Assembly: GCA_910583925.1 (NCBI GenBank)
Contig: CAJTZJ010000008.1
Coordinates: forward strand, 34,540-98,539
Direction: 5' to 3'
DNA length: 64,000 nucleotides
Source of the DNA: an uncultured Eubacterium sp.
GTDB lineage: Bacteria; Bacillota; Clostridia; Oscillospirales; Acutalibacteraceae
Position 1 is the first letter of the stretch, and each line of letters starts with the position of its first letter. Positions 33,901 to 42,692 of the stretch are shown in pieces. The notes under the pieces were generated by a model that made no database searches, was not told where the DNA came from, and worked only from the letters and a program-made list of their open reading frames with translations. The position numbers and the translations under genes are program-made.

Positions 33901-34465
33901 TCTTGTATTTGATACAGAGGTTTATTCAAATACAGGCGGTCAGGCTTCAAAGGCTACACCGACAGGTGCTGTTGCTCAGTTTGCTGCTTCAGGTAAGATT
34001 ACAAAGAAAAAGGATCTTGCAAAGATTGCAATGTCCTATGGCTATGTTTATGTTGCTCAGATTGCTATGGGTGCTGATTATAATCAGTGCTTAAAGGCTA
34101 TCAAAGAGGCAGAGGCTTATCATGGTCCTTCAATCATTATTGCTTATGCTCCATGTATTAACCATGGTATCAAGATGCCTTTCAACCAGGCAGAGCAGAA
34201 AAAGGCTGTAACAGCCGGCTATTGGAATCTCTTCAGATATAATCCTGCTCTTATTGAAGAAGGTAAGAATCCGTTCTCACTTGATTCAAAAGAGCCGACA
34301 GGTGATTATCTTGAGTTTATTAACGGCGAAACCCGTTATTCTTCACTTAAGAGAAGCTTCCCTGAAAAGGCTGATGAGCTCTTCAATATTGCTGCTGAAA
34401 ATGCTGTTGCTAAGTATAATGATCTTGTTCGCACAGTTGATTACTATGCACCTAAGAAAGATTAA
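30929..34465 (+). CDS. nifJ: Pyruvate:ferredoxin (flavodoxin) oxidoreductase
   Basis: A 1178-aa single-chain enzyme converting pyruvate and CoA to acetyl-CoA, CO2 and reduced ferredoxin, the central step of clostridial fermentation. Domain order is classic: N-terminal YPITPSS domain, domain II/III, two ferredoxin-type 4Fe-4S clusters (CAQCNRCSMVCP near 695 and CTGCASCANVCP near 752), the CAGCGETPY cysteines near 815, and the thiamine-diphosphate site GGDGWAYDIGFGGLDH to YSNTGGQASKATP. Strong AGGAGG site and a codon choice richer in T/A-ending preferred codons than its neighbours suggest very high expression. It is monocistronic, ending in a terminator. Confidence 0.97.
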   Translation: MARKKKTMDGNNAAAHVSYAFTEVAAIYPITPSSVMAEVTDVLSSHDTKNIFGQNVRVQEMESEGGAAGAVHGSLSAGALTTTYTASQGLLLMIPNMYKIAGELLSSVIHVSARCVSTHALNIFGDHSDVYACRQTGYAMLCSNNPQEVMDLGAVAHLATLKCGVPFLHFFDGFRTSHEIQKIEVWDYDDLKSMVDMEDVKRFRAHALNPEHPTLRGSAENSDLFFQHREACNKYYNDAVEATVKYMDEVNAKIGTDYKPFNYYGAPDAKHIIIAMGSVCDTIAETIDYLNAKGEKVGMVKVHLYRPFSAKYLLDVIPSTVEKISVIDRTKEPGSIGEPLYLDVVAAFKGSAFETIPVYNGRYGLGSKDTVPAHIISIYDNMKADAPKQTFTIGIVDDVTNLSLEAGENVDTTPAGTTSCKFWGLGSDGTVGANKDSIKIIGDNTDKFAQGYFFYDSKKSGGITVSHLRFGDSPITSTYLINKANFVACHCPSYVTKYDMVQDLVPGGTFLLNCIWSPEELDKELPASMKRYIAENDINLYIINGIKIAEEVGLRGRASTILQSAFFTISGILPVDKAIELMKAKATAKFSKKGDAIVAANHNGIERGSKELVKVEVPASWKEAVDEEIELEVKTDRPEMKKFVKEILDPVGHQKGDSIPVSTFVDMADGVFPQGSAAFEKRGIAVDVPEWDPASCAQCNRCSMVCPHAVIRPVALTADELAAAPEATKSVDLKVPKDSGLKYALIVSTLDCTGCASCANVCPTKSLTMKPIASQMVQQPVFDALCDMDPKAAVASDKTIVSTQYLKPYLEFSGACAGCGETPYAKLVTQLFGDKMYVANATGCSSIWGGSAPSTPYTVDKNGNGPAWSNSLFEDNAEFGLGMFLANAQIRARLAEDALALKDSAVAEEVKAYLDTFEDTRANDAPAKALIAALEKADLSGDEKAAAEDFLKDKDYAAKKSQWIFGGDGWAYDIGFGGLDHVLAQNQDVNVLVFDTEVYSNTGGQASKATPTGAVAQFAASGKITKKKDLAKIAMSYGYVYVAQIAMGADYNQCLKAIKEAEAYHGPSIIIAYAPCINHGIKMPFNQAEQKKAVTAGYWNLFRYNPALIEEGKNPFSLDSKEPTGDYLEFINGETRYSSLKRSFPEKADELFNIAAENAVAKYNDLVRTVDYYAPKKD

Positions 34466-34475
34466 TATATAGCTG

Positions 34476-34500
34476 ATAGGGCTGTCGCAAGGCAGCCCTG
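34476..34500 (+). terminator. Terminator of the PFOR gene
   Basis: AGGGCTG/CAGCCCT stem followed by GTATTTTTA. Confidence 0.8.
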
Positions 34501-34519
34501 TATTTTTATGGAGATTGAA

Positions 34520-34732
34520 ATGAATAATTTAAGTGAATTTTGTACTTGCAATGATAAAAAATGTCCGCTTAATCCCGTAAATCACGATAAAGGCTGCAGC
34601 CTTTGCGTAGCAAAATGTCTGAAAAATGGGGAAATACCAAGTTGTTTCTTCAAAGCGGTTGACAGCAATGAAAAGCCGGAAGGCTATACATATAAGGATT
34701 TTGCAGAGTTTGTTTTAAGGAATGAAAAGTAA
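34520..34732 (+). CDS. Cysteine-rich small protein (DUF6485-like)
   Basis: About 70 aa from ATG 34520, spaced six bases from GGAG; an ATG at 34508 overlaps that site. Seven cysteines are clustered in FCTCNDKKCPLN, GCSLCVAKC and IPSCFF, a pattern that could bind zinc or an iron-sulfur cluster. Related small proteins are widespread in anaerobes without known function. The family name is from memory. Confidence 0.65.
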   Translation: MNNLSEFCTCNDKKCPLNPVNHDKGCSLCVAKCLKNGEIPSCFFKAVDSNEKPEGYTYKDFAEFVLRNEK

Positions 34733-34785
34733 AAACGGATTTGTGTTAAAGATAGTTATACGGAGCTTGACCAAAGGAGTTTATA

Positions 34786-35571
34786 ATGAATAAAATTATA
34801 AAAACAAAATTTTCGTGTATGTGTGACAATCTTACAATAAGAGGTTTGGAATTCAGACCTCAGGGCGAAAATCTGCCGATTGCTATTGTCAGCCATGGCT
34901 TTATGGCAACTATGGGAACCGTAAAGCACTATGCACAATTTCTTGCAGAATTGGGTTATGCCGCTTTTTGCTTTGATTTTAACGGCGGTTGTGTTGCTTT
35001 CGGTAAAAGTGACGGAAAGACCACTGATATGTCAGTGCTTACCGAGGTTCGTGATTTATGTGCTGTTGTAGAATATGCTTGTGGATTGCCCTATACGGAT
35101 TCATCCGATGTGCTTCATATGGGATGCAGTCAAGGCGGATTGGTTTCGGCTCTTTCGGCTGCAAAGTTGAAAGACCGAATTCATAATTTGATTTTATTTT
35201 ATCCTGCTTTCTGTATTCCTGATGATGCCAGAAGCGGCAAAATGATGTGGGCGAAATTTAATCCGGATCATATTCCCGAAACCGTCAGATGCGGCCCTAT
35301 GAAGCTTGGCCGCTGCTATATAGCCGATGTTATAGATATGAATCCATTTGATGAAATTAAGAGTTATTCAGGGAATGTTCTGATTGTTCACGGAACGGCA
35401 GATAGGATTGTTGATATCAGGTATGCGCAACAGGCCGCTGATACTTACAAAGTTGTGGATTTTGAAAGAAGAGTGGATTATTGTACGATTAAGAACGGTA
35501 CGCATTCTTTTTCAAAAAAACATGATAAAATTGCAATGAAGTATATTGAAAATTTTCTTGCTTATTCATAA
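34786..35571 (+). CDS. Alpha/beta hydrolase
   Basis: A 261-aa serine hydrolase. The strand-turn IAIVSHGFMATMG holds the oxyanion His-Gly, MGCSQGGLVSA is the nucleophile elbow (Ser near 120), VHGTADRIVD gives the Asp and NGTHSFSKKHD the His. It resembles acyl-esterases of the dienelactone/BAAT type that remove acyl groups from small molecules or sugars. Substrate unknown. AAAGGAG precedes the start. Confidence 0.85.
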   Translation: MNKIIKTKFSCMCDNLTIRGLEFRPQGENLPIAIVSHGFMATMGTVKHYAQFLAELGYAAFCFDFNGGCVAFGKSDGKTTDMSVLTEVRDLCAVVEYACGLPYTDSSDVLHMGCSQGGLVSALSAAKLKDRIHNLILFYPAFCIPDDARSGKMMWAKFNPDHIPETVRCGPMKLGRCYIADVIDMNPFDEIKSYSGNVLIVHGTADRIVDIRYAQQAADTYKVVDFERRVDYCTIKNGTHSFSKKHDKIAMKYIENFLAYS

Positions 35572-35583
35572 CAGAAAAGAAAA

Positions 35584-35617
35584 CACCTCGTTGCCTGAAT
35601 GGTTGCAAGGTGTTTTT
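35584..35617 (+). terminator. Terminator after the alpha/beta hydrolase gene
   Basis: ACACCTCGTTGC/GCAAGGTGT imperfect stem followed by TTTTTG. Confidence 0.75.
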
Positions 35618-35708
35618 GATAATAAGAAACAAAAAATAAAAGCCCGTTGGGGCACCCTGCATAAAGAAGTATTTGGTTTAAATTTTCTGATTTTGCCCAT
35701 CTCAAAAT

Positions 35709-35900
35709 TAAAAATCTCGGTGAATACGATAGTATGCACCGAGATTTATTAATATAATCTGAACAAAATCAGTTCATTTAAACTGCTTCGCACTAAAAAA
35801 TATGAGGAATGGATAAAATGCAAGGCATAAATCAGAGGGCGGGCTGACGCCCTCGCTGTGATTTTAACGCAGCAGTTTTCCATTACGCCATATTTTTTAG
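35709..35900. repeat. Non-coding palindromic region, MITE-like
   Basis: In the 380-base gap before lepB there is a stem AAATCTCGGTG/CACCGAGATTT (35709-35746), then a long imperfect palindrome bounded by perfect 12-bp arms CTAAAAAATATG (35793-35804) and CATATTTTTTAG (35889-35900), with an AGGGCG/CGCCCT hairpin at its centre. It has no coding capacity. It may be a miniature element or a structured RNA. Confidence 0.5.
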
Positions 35901-35953
35901 CAATTATTCTTTATGTAGGACGCCCCTTATGGGCTTCTATTTTTATATGAGCA

Positions 35954-36931
35954 TTATTCGAATTTTTCAAATTTCGGATAGTATTTGAAGATTACCTTTC
36001 CGAGTATCTTGCTTTCAGCAACATATTTATTTGTCCATGATCTTGAATCCATAGAAATATTAATGTTGTCGCCTATGCAGAAATAAAGATTTTCTTCTAC
36101 ATAGTATTTGCCGTTCTTTTCCTCACAGTATTTGCTTAAAAAAGATGTTGAGCCTACATTCATTCCGTTTTCAGCGTAGCAATAACTGCCGTCTGTTGTA
36201 ATTTCTTCGCCCTGTTCAGGTATATAAAACGGACCGGATGTTCCTCGTGGAGTTTCGTTTGAATTAACAAAGCTGTCTTCTGCGGCAAATCTTTTGCTGT
36301 CGGAATCAGTAATATATACCTTTCCGTCAACAACATTTATTATTTCACCGGGAAGACCGAGAATTCGCTTTACAAATTTTGTATCCTCATTATCGGGGAA
36401 GTTGAACATAATTATATCGTATCTTTCGGGATCGTCTGATATATATGAGAGTCTGCTTGCAATAATTCGGTCATTCTCATTGATTGTCGGAATCATAGAG
36501 CCTGTTGGAACAACTGCATTTGCCAAAATGAACATTTTGATTATGGTAGCAAGGATTGCTGCTATTACAATCGGCAGACAGAATTCAAAAATTTCTTTTG
36601 TCTTGTTTTTTGCTTTCTTTTTGCCCTTATCCGATTCTGATTCAGGCTCAGCTTCCTGAGCATCATCGGTTTTGGTTTCCGTTTCGGTTTCGGCTTCCTT
36701 TGCTTCAAATGCAGCTTCTGCCTGTTGCTCGGCAATAACTGCTTCTATCGGCGGCGGAGCTTGAATTTCTTCCGGAGCAGAGCCTTCTTCGGTTTCAATT
36801 TTGTTTAATTGATTTGTGACACTTTCGTTAAAATTGATGCCGATATCTATTGACACTGCACCGCATTTTGCACATATAAGCATATCGCCGTCATCAATAA
36901 AAGTGTCGCAGCCGCATTTTTTACAAATCAT
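35954..36931 (-). CDS. lepB: Signal peptidase I with N-terminal zinc ribbon
   Basis: A 325-aa protein. Residues 1-25 are a zinc ribbon (ICKKCGCDTF, LICAKCGAVS), residues about 40-110 a highly acidic Glu/Ala linker, and about 112-135 a membrane helix. The S26 catalytic domain follows: PTGSMIPTI with the nucleophile Ser, the box C/D segment TKFVKRILGLPGE with the general-base Lys, and GDNINISMDSR near the end. It would cleave signal peptides outside the membrane. The cytoplasmic ribbon and linker are absent from ordinary SipS-type enzymes. It lies four bases downstream of a GH36-like gene. Confidence 0.88.
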   Translation of the reverse strand: MICKKCGCDTFIDDGDMLICAKCGAVSIDIGINFNESVTNQLNKIETEEGSAPEEIQAPPPIEAVIAEQQAEAAFEAKEAETETETKTDDAQEAEPESESDKGKKKAKNKTKEIFEFCLPIVIAAILATIIKMFILANAVVPTGSMIPTINENDRIIASRLSYISDDPERYDIIMFNFPDNEDTKFVKRILGLPGEIINVVDGKVYITDSDSKRFAAEDSFVNSNETPRGTSGPFYIPEQGEEITTDGSYCYAENGMNVGSTSFLSKYCEEKNGKYYVEENLYFCIGDNINISMDSRSWTNKYVAESKILGKVIFKYYPKFEKFE

Positions 36932-36935
36932 TTAC

Positions 36936-39272
36936 TTATTTGCCTCTTTTCTTTATTTTTAGTATATCGGCAAGCTTTATTATTTGATTATAAGGTGTTG
37001 CCGAATTTGTTACTTTAAAGTTTTCAGCGTTGCTTTTCAGCTCGGTGGAAATGTTTGTTTTAGCATTTTCACTGTAGCCGGAGCAGTCAAGGAAATTATC
37101 AATATAAATCTTAAGCATTTTATTTTTCTCTCTGACAAGAGTTATTTTGTGCCTTGTTCCGCTGATAATGCTATCTGATTTAAGACGAAGTATACCGACA
37201 TTTGCATTTATTCTGCCATTTTCAATGCTTATCATAATGTCGTTGTTTTGACAGATAAGCCCATCCTTGCCATCGTAGCTGAAGCTGATTGTAAAATCGT
37301 TTCCGAAGTCGGTGGCTGAAAATCGGTTGTCCTCTTTGCCGAACTGAACGATTTTAATTTCGAACGGATCCAAAGTAACATTTATTTTATCATTGTATCC
37401 GTAGGTTTCATCGTTATCAGCCTCTGCTTTATTGTAAACATTGAATTTTTTAACATCTTTCAATGTTTCAGGGCAGCCCATCAGCTTGTTAAGTGTAAGA
37501 GTTAATGCTGTGGTTTCATTGGTAGGATTGCGCAGTGCAATAATACCTTCTCCGTTTTCAGCCCAGCTTGCATAGCAATAAATATTGTTTTCAGTTGGAT
37601 TTCCGCCAAGGAACATTGCATTTTTTAGGATATGAAAATTATTCTTTTGCCAATTTATAACATTGGAGAGGATTTCCCACTTTTTATCGTTCATCATACC
37701 CTCTGAAATATAAAGCTCGTTAAGTGCTGCTCCTCGGCAGGCATTCCAGTAAAATGCCTTTTCAAATTCATCATCATTGTAGTCGAGATGAGCCTCGTAA
37801 CCATAAATAGGTTCATGGTTATATATGTGTGAAAGCGGAAACTGCAGTCCCCTTTCAACAAGAAAATCGTAATATCTTCCGTCCCGGTATGTTAATTCGG
37901 AATCAACCTGAGCCTGTTTGCCATTTGGATAATTGTCTGCAAATCCTATATCTCCGCTGTTCTGAAGCCAAATGGAATTGACATATTGAAGCCACCACGG
38001 AGAGGGATTTACATAACATGTCATATTTATCCAAAGCTTTTTGCCCAGCTTTGCTCTGGCAGTGTGCATCGCTCTGAAAATCTTTATCCAACGGTGCCAC
38101 ATTTCCGTAACAAAGTACATTTCGTGTTCTCCGCCTGTAATATGGTCGTGTGCATCATTTTTGCATGCTTTAAAGCAAAAGCCGTCTAATTTCCAATAGC
38201 TTATATCGTTTTCTTTTGTTGCCTGAACAAGAAATTTTTCAAGGTTATGAAGGTATTTTTCAGAAGCAACACATATTTCATCTGCCTCGGCATTATAATA
38301 TCCATATCCGCCTTTTTCAATTCTTTTACCGAATTTGCCGTTGAAATTATATCCGCCTCTCGGTCCAAGCCAAAGTCCGAATTCGCTTCCGAAGCTTTTA
38401 ACAGTGTGGCTGGCATCAAGGATTCCGTTTGGAAATTTGTTTTGATTAAAGCTCCAGAAGCTGTTTTTATAATTGTTCCATCCATCGTCAATAACATATC
38501 CGTCAAGCGGAGAAATTCCATGCGAGGAAAGCTCTTTTTCAACAGCATAAAATGCCTTTTGAATGTTGTTTGCATCTATATTCATCATCCTGTCGTACCA
38601 TGTGTTGTACTGGAATCTGATAGGAGCGGGAAGTGCAATGCTTTTAATATATTCAAAAAATGATTTCTGCAAATCAACAAGCAGATTGCTTTTTGCTCCG
38701 CCCATAATGGTAACAGGGCAGATAAGCTTGTCCTCAATACTTTTTCCTATATAATAAATAATCTGACCTCTGCCGTGAGCGATAATGTTTTTCGTTGCCG
38801 GAAATTCACATCCGAAAAATAAGCTGTCTATATAGAATGGCTGACCGAGATTTGAATAGAATTCATCAATTTCAGATTTACCGCCGCAAACGGAAAATGA
38901 TGATTTGGAATTTATTATTCCTATATTTTCAAGTGCGATATAATCAATAACCTTTGGCGTGCTCTGCTTAACAGCAAGCTGCTTTTCTATGGTTATGTTG
39001 TTTTTGGAAACACGATAGCTCATTGTAACGCTTGTTCCCATAACCTCTTTAAAACGAAAGAACAGTCTGCCGTCCTTTTCGGCACTTTCAATAACCTGAA
39101 GTCCCTTTGATGAGAACTCATCTCCGTCTGCAAATTTTATTGCAAATTCAGAACCATTTCCGTCCGGAATAAACTGCATTCCGGATTCCGTATTTGTAAT
39201 CTGAGAAGCAAATAATGCACCGTCTATAACCTTGAATTCTCTTTTTAAATTTTTACTTTCAAGTTTAAACAT
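36936..39272 (-). CDS. GH36-like alpha-galactosidase-type glycosidase with C-terminal LamG-like domain
   Basis: A 778-aa protein without signal peptide. An N-terminal beta-sandwich (to about 210) precedes the TIM barrel: FQYNTWYDRMM, GYVIDDGWNNY near 260 and ISYWKLDGFCFK near 360, where the Asp of KLDG is the predicted nucleophile. After the barrel's beta domain (ending PFEIKIVQFG) the last 120 residues (FTISFSYDGKDGLICQNNDI) look like a laminin-G/concanavalin-type lectin fold. Galactose specificity is inferred from the clan only. Downstream of a TSCPD gene, which it follows by one base. Confidence 0.75.
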   Translation of the reverse strand: MFKLESKNLKREFKVIDGALFASQITNTESGMQFIPDGNGSEFAIKFADGDEFSSKGLQVIESAEKDGRLFFRFKEVMGTSVTMSYRVSKNNITIEKQLAVKQSTPKVIDYIALENIGIINSKSSFSVCGGKSEIDEFYSNLGQPFYIDSLFFGCEFPATKNIIAHGRGQIIYYIGKSIEDKLICPVTIMGGAKSNLLVDLQKSFFEYIKSIALPAPIRFQYNTWYDRMMNIDANNIQKAFYAVEKELSSHGISPLDGYVIDDGWNNYKNSFWSFNQNKFPNGILDASHTVKSFGSEFGLWLGPRGGYNFNGKFGKRIEKGGYGYYNAEADEICVASEKYLHNLEKFLVQATKENDISYWKLDGFCFKACKNDAHDHITGGEHEMYFVTEMWHRWIKIFRAMHTARAKLGKKLWINMTCYVNPSPWWLQYVNSIWLQNSGDIGFADNYPNGKQAQVDSELTYRDGRYYDFLVERGLQFPLSHIYNHEPIYGYEAHLDYNDDEFEKAFYWNACRGAALNELYISEGMMNDKKWEILSNVINWQKNNFHILKNAMFLGGNPTENNIYCYASWAENGEGIIALRNPTNETTALTLTLNKLMGCPETLKDVKKFNVYNKAEADNDETYGYNDKINVTLDPFEIKIVQFGKEDNRFSATDFGNDFTISFSYDGKDGLICQNNDIMISIENGRINANVGILRLKSDSIISGTRHKITLVREKNKMLKIYIDNFLDCSGYSENAKTNISTELKSNAENFKVTNSATPYNQIIKLADILKIKKRGK

Positions 39273-39273
39273 A

Positions 39274-39528
39274 TCAAAAATTTTCCTTTATCTCTTTTAA
39301 TGCTGATGCAAGCTGATCCGGACAGGAGGTTGATTTGAATCCGCATTTGATTCCTTCAAGTCTGGAGATAACATCATCAATTTTCTGACCCTCAACAAGC
39401 TTTGCAATTCCTTTAAGATTACCGTTGCAGCCCCCGAAAAATTCAACATTCCTGATGATTTCATTTTCATCTATTTCGATTTCTATTTTCTGAGCACATG
39501 TGCCGAAAGTGTTATATTTATAAACCAC
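39274..39528 (-). CDS. TSCPD-domain protein (TIGR03905 type)
   Basis: An 84-aa protein with the conserved ending STSCPDQLASALKE and an early CAQK and FFGGCNGN cysteine motif. The domain also occurs at the C-terminus of vitamin B12-dependent ribonucleotide reductases and probably binds metal; the free-standing form has no proven function. It shares a transcript with the glycosidase gene. Confidence 0.85.
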   Translation of the reverse strand: MVYKYNTFGTCAQKIEIEIDENEIIRNVEFFGGCNGNLKGIAKLVEGQKIDDVISRLEGIKCGFKSTSCPDQLASALKEIKENF

Positions 39529-39661
39529 TTAAAAACCCCCTTAAGCTATTTTGATAAAAATAATATTTTAATTATTATACAATTAAATTATTATCATTGC
39601 AATACGCTTTTTTACCATAAATTTTTAAACTTTTTTATTGATTAATTTTTGAAACTTATTC

Positions 39662-39690
39662 TTGAAATATCATATTTCGTGTGATACTAT
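39662..39690 (+). promoter_or_regulatory. Promoter of the iol gene set
   Basis: TTGAAA (39662-39667), 17-base spacer, TACTAT (39685-39690), 61 bases before iolG, whose start follows AAAAGAGG. Confidence 0.65.
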
Positions 39691-39750
39691 AAAAATGATT
39701 GAATGTGCATTGTTTAATGTGCTAAAAATATATAAAAGAGGTACATATTT

Positions 39751-40764
39751 ATGAAAAAACTTAAAGTAGGTATCATTGGTGCAGGCCGTATCGGCCAGGT
39801 TCATGCGAAGTCAATTACTTATCATATTCCGCAGGCTGAAATCGTTGCTGTTTCAGATATATATGTTGATGGTGCAAAAAAGGTTGCAGAAGAATTGAAC
39901 ATTCCTGCATATTATCAGGATTATCATGAAATCCTTAACAATCCGGAAATTGATGCAGTTCTTATTTGTTCTTCAACGGACACGCATGCTGATATTGCTT
40001 GTGAAGCAGCTGAAGCAGGCAAGCATATTTTCTGCGAAAAGCCGGTTGATTTAACTGTTGCTAAAATCAAAAAGGTTATTGATGCTGTTGATAAAGCCGG
40101 TGTTAAGCTTCAGATTGGCTTTAACAGAAGATACGATCACAATTTTGCTCAGATTAAAAATCTTGCAAACGAGGGCAGAATCGGTAATCTTCAGACAATT
40201 AAAATTACCAGCCGTGATCCCGAACCTCCTGCAATTGCTTATGTTAAGGTATCAGGCGGTATCTTCCTTGATATGACAGTTCATGATTTTGATATGGCTC
40301 GCTTTATCGGCGGTGAGGTTGAAGAGGTTTATGCAAATGCAACGGTTATGGTAGATCCCGAAATCGGAGAAGCAGGTGATGTTGATACAGCTCTTGTTGC
40401 TCTTAAATTCAAGAGCGGTGCAATCGGTGTTATTGATAACTGCCGTAAGGCTTCCTATGGTTATGATCAGCGCCTTGAAGTATTCGGCTCAAAGGGTCAG
40501 GCTTCTGCTGCGAATGATACGCCTACAAATGTTTCCTTTATTGATGAAAACGGCAATTCGTCCGATAAACCGCTTTATTTCTTCCTTGAAAGATATATGC
40601 AGTCCTTTACAGATGAAATGACACAGTTTATTGATTGTGTTGTAAATGACAAACCAACCCAAACAACGGTCTACGATGGTTTGGAAGCACTTCGTCTCGG
40701 TCTTGCTGCAAAGAAATCCGTTGAAGAACACAGACCTGTTAAGCTTTCAGAAATAGAGGCATAA
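39751..40764 (+). CDS. iolG: myo-Inositol 2-dehydrogenase
   Basis: A 337-aa Gfo/Idh/MocA oxidoreductase. The Rossmann motif GIIGAGRIGQVH lies at the N-terminus, HIFCEKPVDL carries the catalytic-site Lys of EKP, and GGIFLDMTVHDFDMARF holds the conserved Asp and His. It oxidises myo-inositol to scyllo-inosose with NAD. First of three inositol genes; it is followed four bases later by iolD. Confidence 0.88.
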   Translation: MKKLKVGIIGAGRIGQVHAKSITYHIPQAEIVAVSDIYVDGAKKVAEELNIPAYYQDYHEILNNPEIDAVLICSSTDTHADIACEAAEAGKHIFCEKPVDLTVAKIKKVIDAVDKAGVKLQIGFNRRYDHNFAQIKNLANEGRIGNLQTIKITSRDPEPPAIAYVKVSGGIFLDMTVHDFDMARFIGGEVEEVYANATVMVDPEIGEAGDVDTALVALKFKSGAIGVIDNCRKASYGYDQRLEVFGSKGQASAANDTPTNVSFIDENGNSSDKPLYFFLERYMQSFTDEMTQFIDCVVNDKPTQTTVYDGLEALRLGLAAKKSVEEHRPVKLSEIEA

Positions 40765-40768
40765 GTTT

Positions 40769-42622
40769 ATGAAAAGAGAAAGACTAACCATGTCACAGGC
40801 GCTTGTTAAGTTCCTGGATAATCAATATATTGAATGTGATGGTGTTGAAACAAAATTTGTTTCAGGTATGTTCGGCATTTTCGGCCATGGCTGTGTTGTA
40901 GGTGTTGGTCAGGCGCTTGAACAGGGAGGACACAATTTAAAATTTTATCAGGGGAAAAATGAACAGAATATGGCTCTTGCTGCTATGGCGTATGCTAAGC
41001 AGATGGACAGAAAGGCAATCATTCCCTGTGTTTCCTCTATCGGTCCGGGTGCAACCAATATGGTAACTGCCTGCGGATGCGCAACTGCAAACAGGATTCC
41101 TCTTCTTGTTCTTCCCGGCGATACTTTTGCCTGTCGTCAGCCTGATCCTGTTCTTCAGCAGGCAGAGTTTTTTGATAACTACGGCAGAACAGTAACAGAT
41201 GCATTTAAAGGTGTATGCCATTATTTTGACAGGATTTTAAGACCAGAGCAGCTTATGACAGCCTGCATAAATGCAATGAGAGTGCTTACCGATCCGGCTG
41301 AAACAGGGGCGGTTTGTTTAGCTATGCCACAGGATGTTGAGGGCGAAGCTTATGATTATCCTGAGCATTTCCTGCAAAAGCGTGTTTGGCATCTTGACAG
41401 AAGACCTATTTCTGCTTCACAGCTTGAAAGAGCAACTGCGCTTATTAAGGCTGCTGAAAAGCCGATTATTGTCTGCGGCGGCGGTGTTCGCTACAGCAGT
41501 GCTGAAAAAGAGCTTCTTGCATTTGCTGAAAAATATAATATTCCTGTCAGCGAAACGCAGGCAGGAAAGGGCTTGATAGATTGGAAAAATCCTCTTAATC
41601 TCGGTGGTATCGGTGTAACAGGCGGAAAGGCTGCAAATGTTATCGCCAGAGATGCAGACCTTGTTATCGGTGTAGGTACAAGGTTTACTGATTTCACAAC
41701 CTCGTCAAAATGGCTGTTTAATGAAAACAGAAAGGTACTCGGTATTAATATCTGCCCGTTTGATGCGTATAAGATGGATGCTGAGGCAATAGTTGCGGAT
41801 GCAAGGGAAGCGCTTTCTGCTCTTATTGACAGCTGTGACGGATATAAAACCGCTTATACAGATGAGATTTCATCGTCAAAGGCTGAATGGGACGCTATTG
41901 TTGATGATTATTACAGTAAGGAGCTTGAGGGCGGCTTGAATCAGACGCTTGCGCTTGGAATCATAAATGAGTTTATGGGCGAAGAGGATATTGCTCTGGG
42001 TTCGGCAGGATCGCTTCCGGGTGATATGCAGCGCTTGTTCAGACCAAAGGCTCGTGGTACATATCATATGGAATACGGTTATTCCAATATGGGATATGAA
42101 GTAAACGGTGCGCTTGGTGCTAAGCTTGCTAAGCCTGATGCAGAGGTTTATACCTTCTGCGGCGACGGTTCGTTCCTTATGGCTCATTCAGAGCTATACA
42201 CTGCTCTTCAGGAAAATCTTAAAATCAATGTATGTCTGTTTGATAATATGGGCTGGGGCTGTATTGAAAATCTTCAGAATAATCAGGGTACGGATACCTT
42301 CGGAACGGTTTTCCGTGCAAGAAACCCAAAAACAGGTATGCTTGACGGAGATGAAATTGCGGTTGATTTTGCAAAGATTGCAGAGGGATATGGTGCCAAG
42401 GGTTATACAATAAGAAATGCAGAAGAGCTTAAGGCAGCTCTGGCGGATGCTAAAAAGCAAACCAAGTCCGTTCTTTTTGATATTAAGGTGCTTCCGAAAA
42501 CGATGACACCGGGATTTGAATCCTGGTGGCGTGTCGGTGTTGCAGAGGTTTCAAAGAGTGAAACCGTTGCAGCAGCATATGCAGATATGCAAAATAATAT
42601 TAAAATGACTTTCGATTACTGA
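40769..42622 (+). CDS. iolD: 3D-(3,5/4)-trihydroxycyclohexane-1,2-dione hydrolase
   Basis: A 617-aa thiamine-diphosphate enzyme that opens the inositol ring. The catalytic Glu is in FYQGKNEQNMALAA; the central domain binds FAD/none as in acetolactate-synthase relatives, and the cofactor motif GDGSFLMAHSEL...NVCLFDNMGWGCIENLQ (GDGS to NN) is present near 460-495. Immediately downstream of iolG, same operon. Confidence 0.92.
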   Translation: MKRERLTMSQALVKFLDNQYIECDGVETKFVSGMFGIFGHGCVVGVGQALEQGGHNLKFYQGKNEQNMALAAMAYAKQMDRKAIIPCVSSIGPGATNMVTACGCATANRIPLLVLPGDTFACRQPDPVLQQAEFFDNYGRTVTDAFKGVCHYFDRILRPEQLMTACINAMRVLTDPAETGAVCLAMPQDVEGEAYDYPEHFLQKRVWHLDRRPISASQLERATALIKAAEKPIIVCGGGVRYSSAEKELLAFAEKYNIPVSETQAGKGLIDWKNPLNLGGIGVTGGKAANVIARDADLVIGVGTRFTDFTTSSKWLFNENRKVLGINICPFDAYKMDAEAIVADAREALSALIDSCDGYKTAYTDEISSSKAEWDAIVDDYYSKELEGGLNQTLALGIINEFMGEEDIALGSAGSLPGDMQRLFRPKARGTYHMEYGYSNMGYEVNGALGAKLAKPDAEVYTFCGDGSFLMAHSELYTALQENLKINVCLFDNMGWGCIENLQNNQGTDTFGTVFRARNPKTGMLDGDEIAVDFAKIAEGYGAKGYTIRNAEELKAALADAKKQTKSVLFDIKVLPKTMTPGFESWWRVGVAEVSKSETVAAAYADMQNNIKMTFDY

Positions 42623-42692
42623 TAATTTACTAACATTCAATGCGTAAAGGTGTAATACTTTACTCTATAAAATATGAAAGGTAATATGTAAA

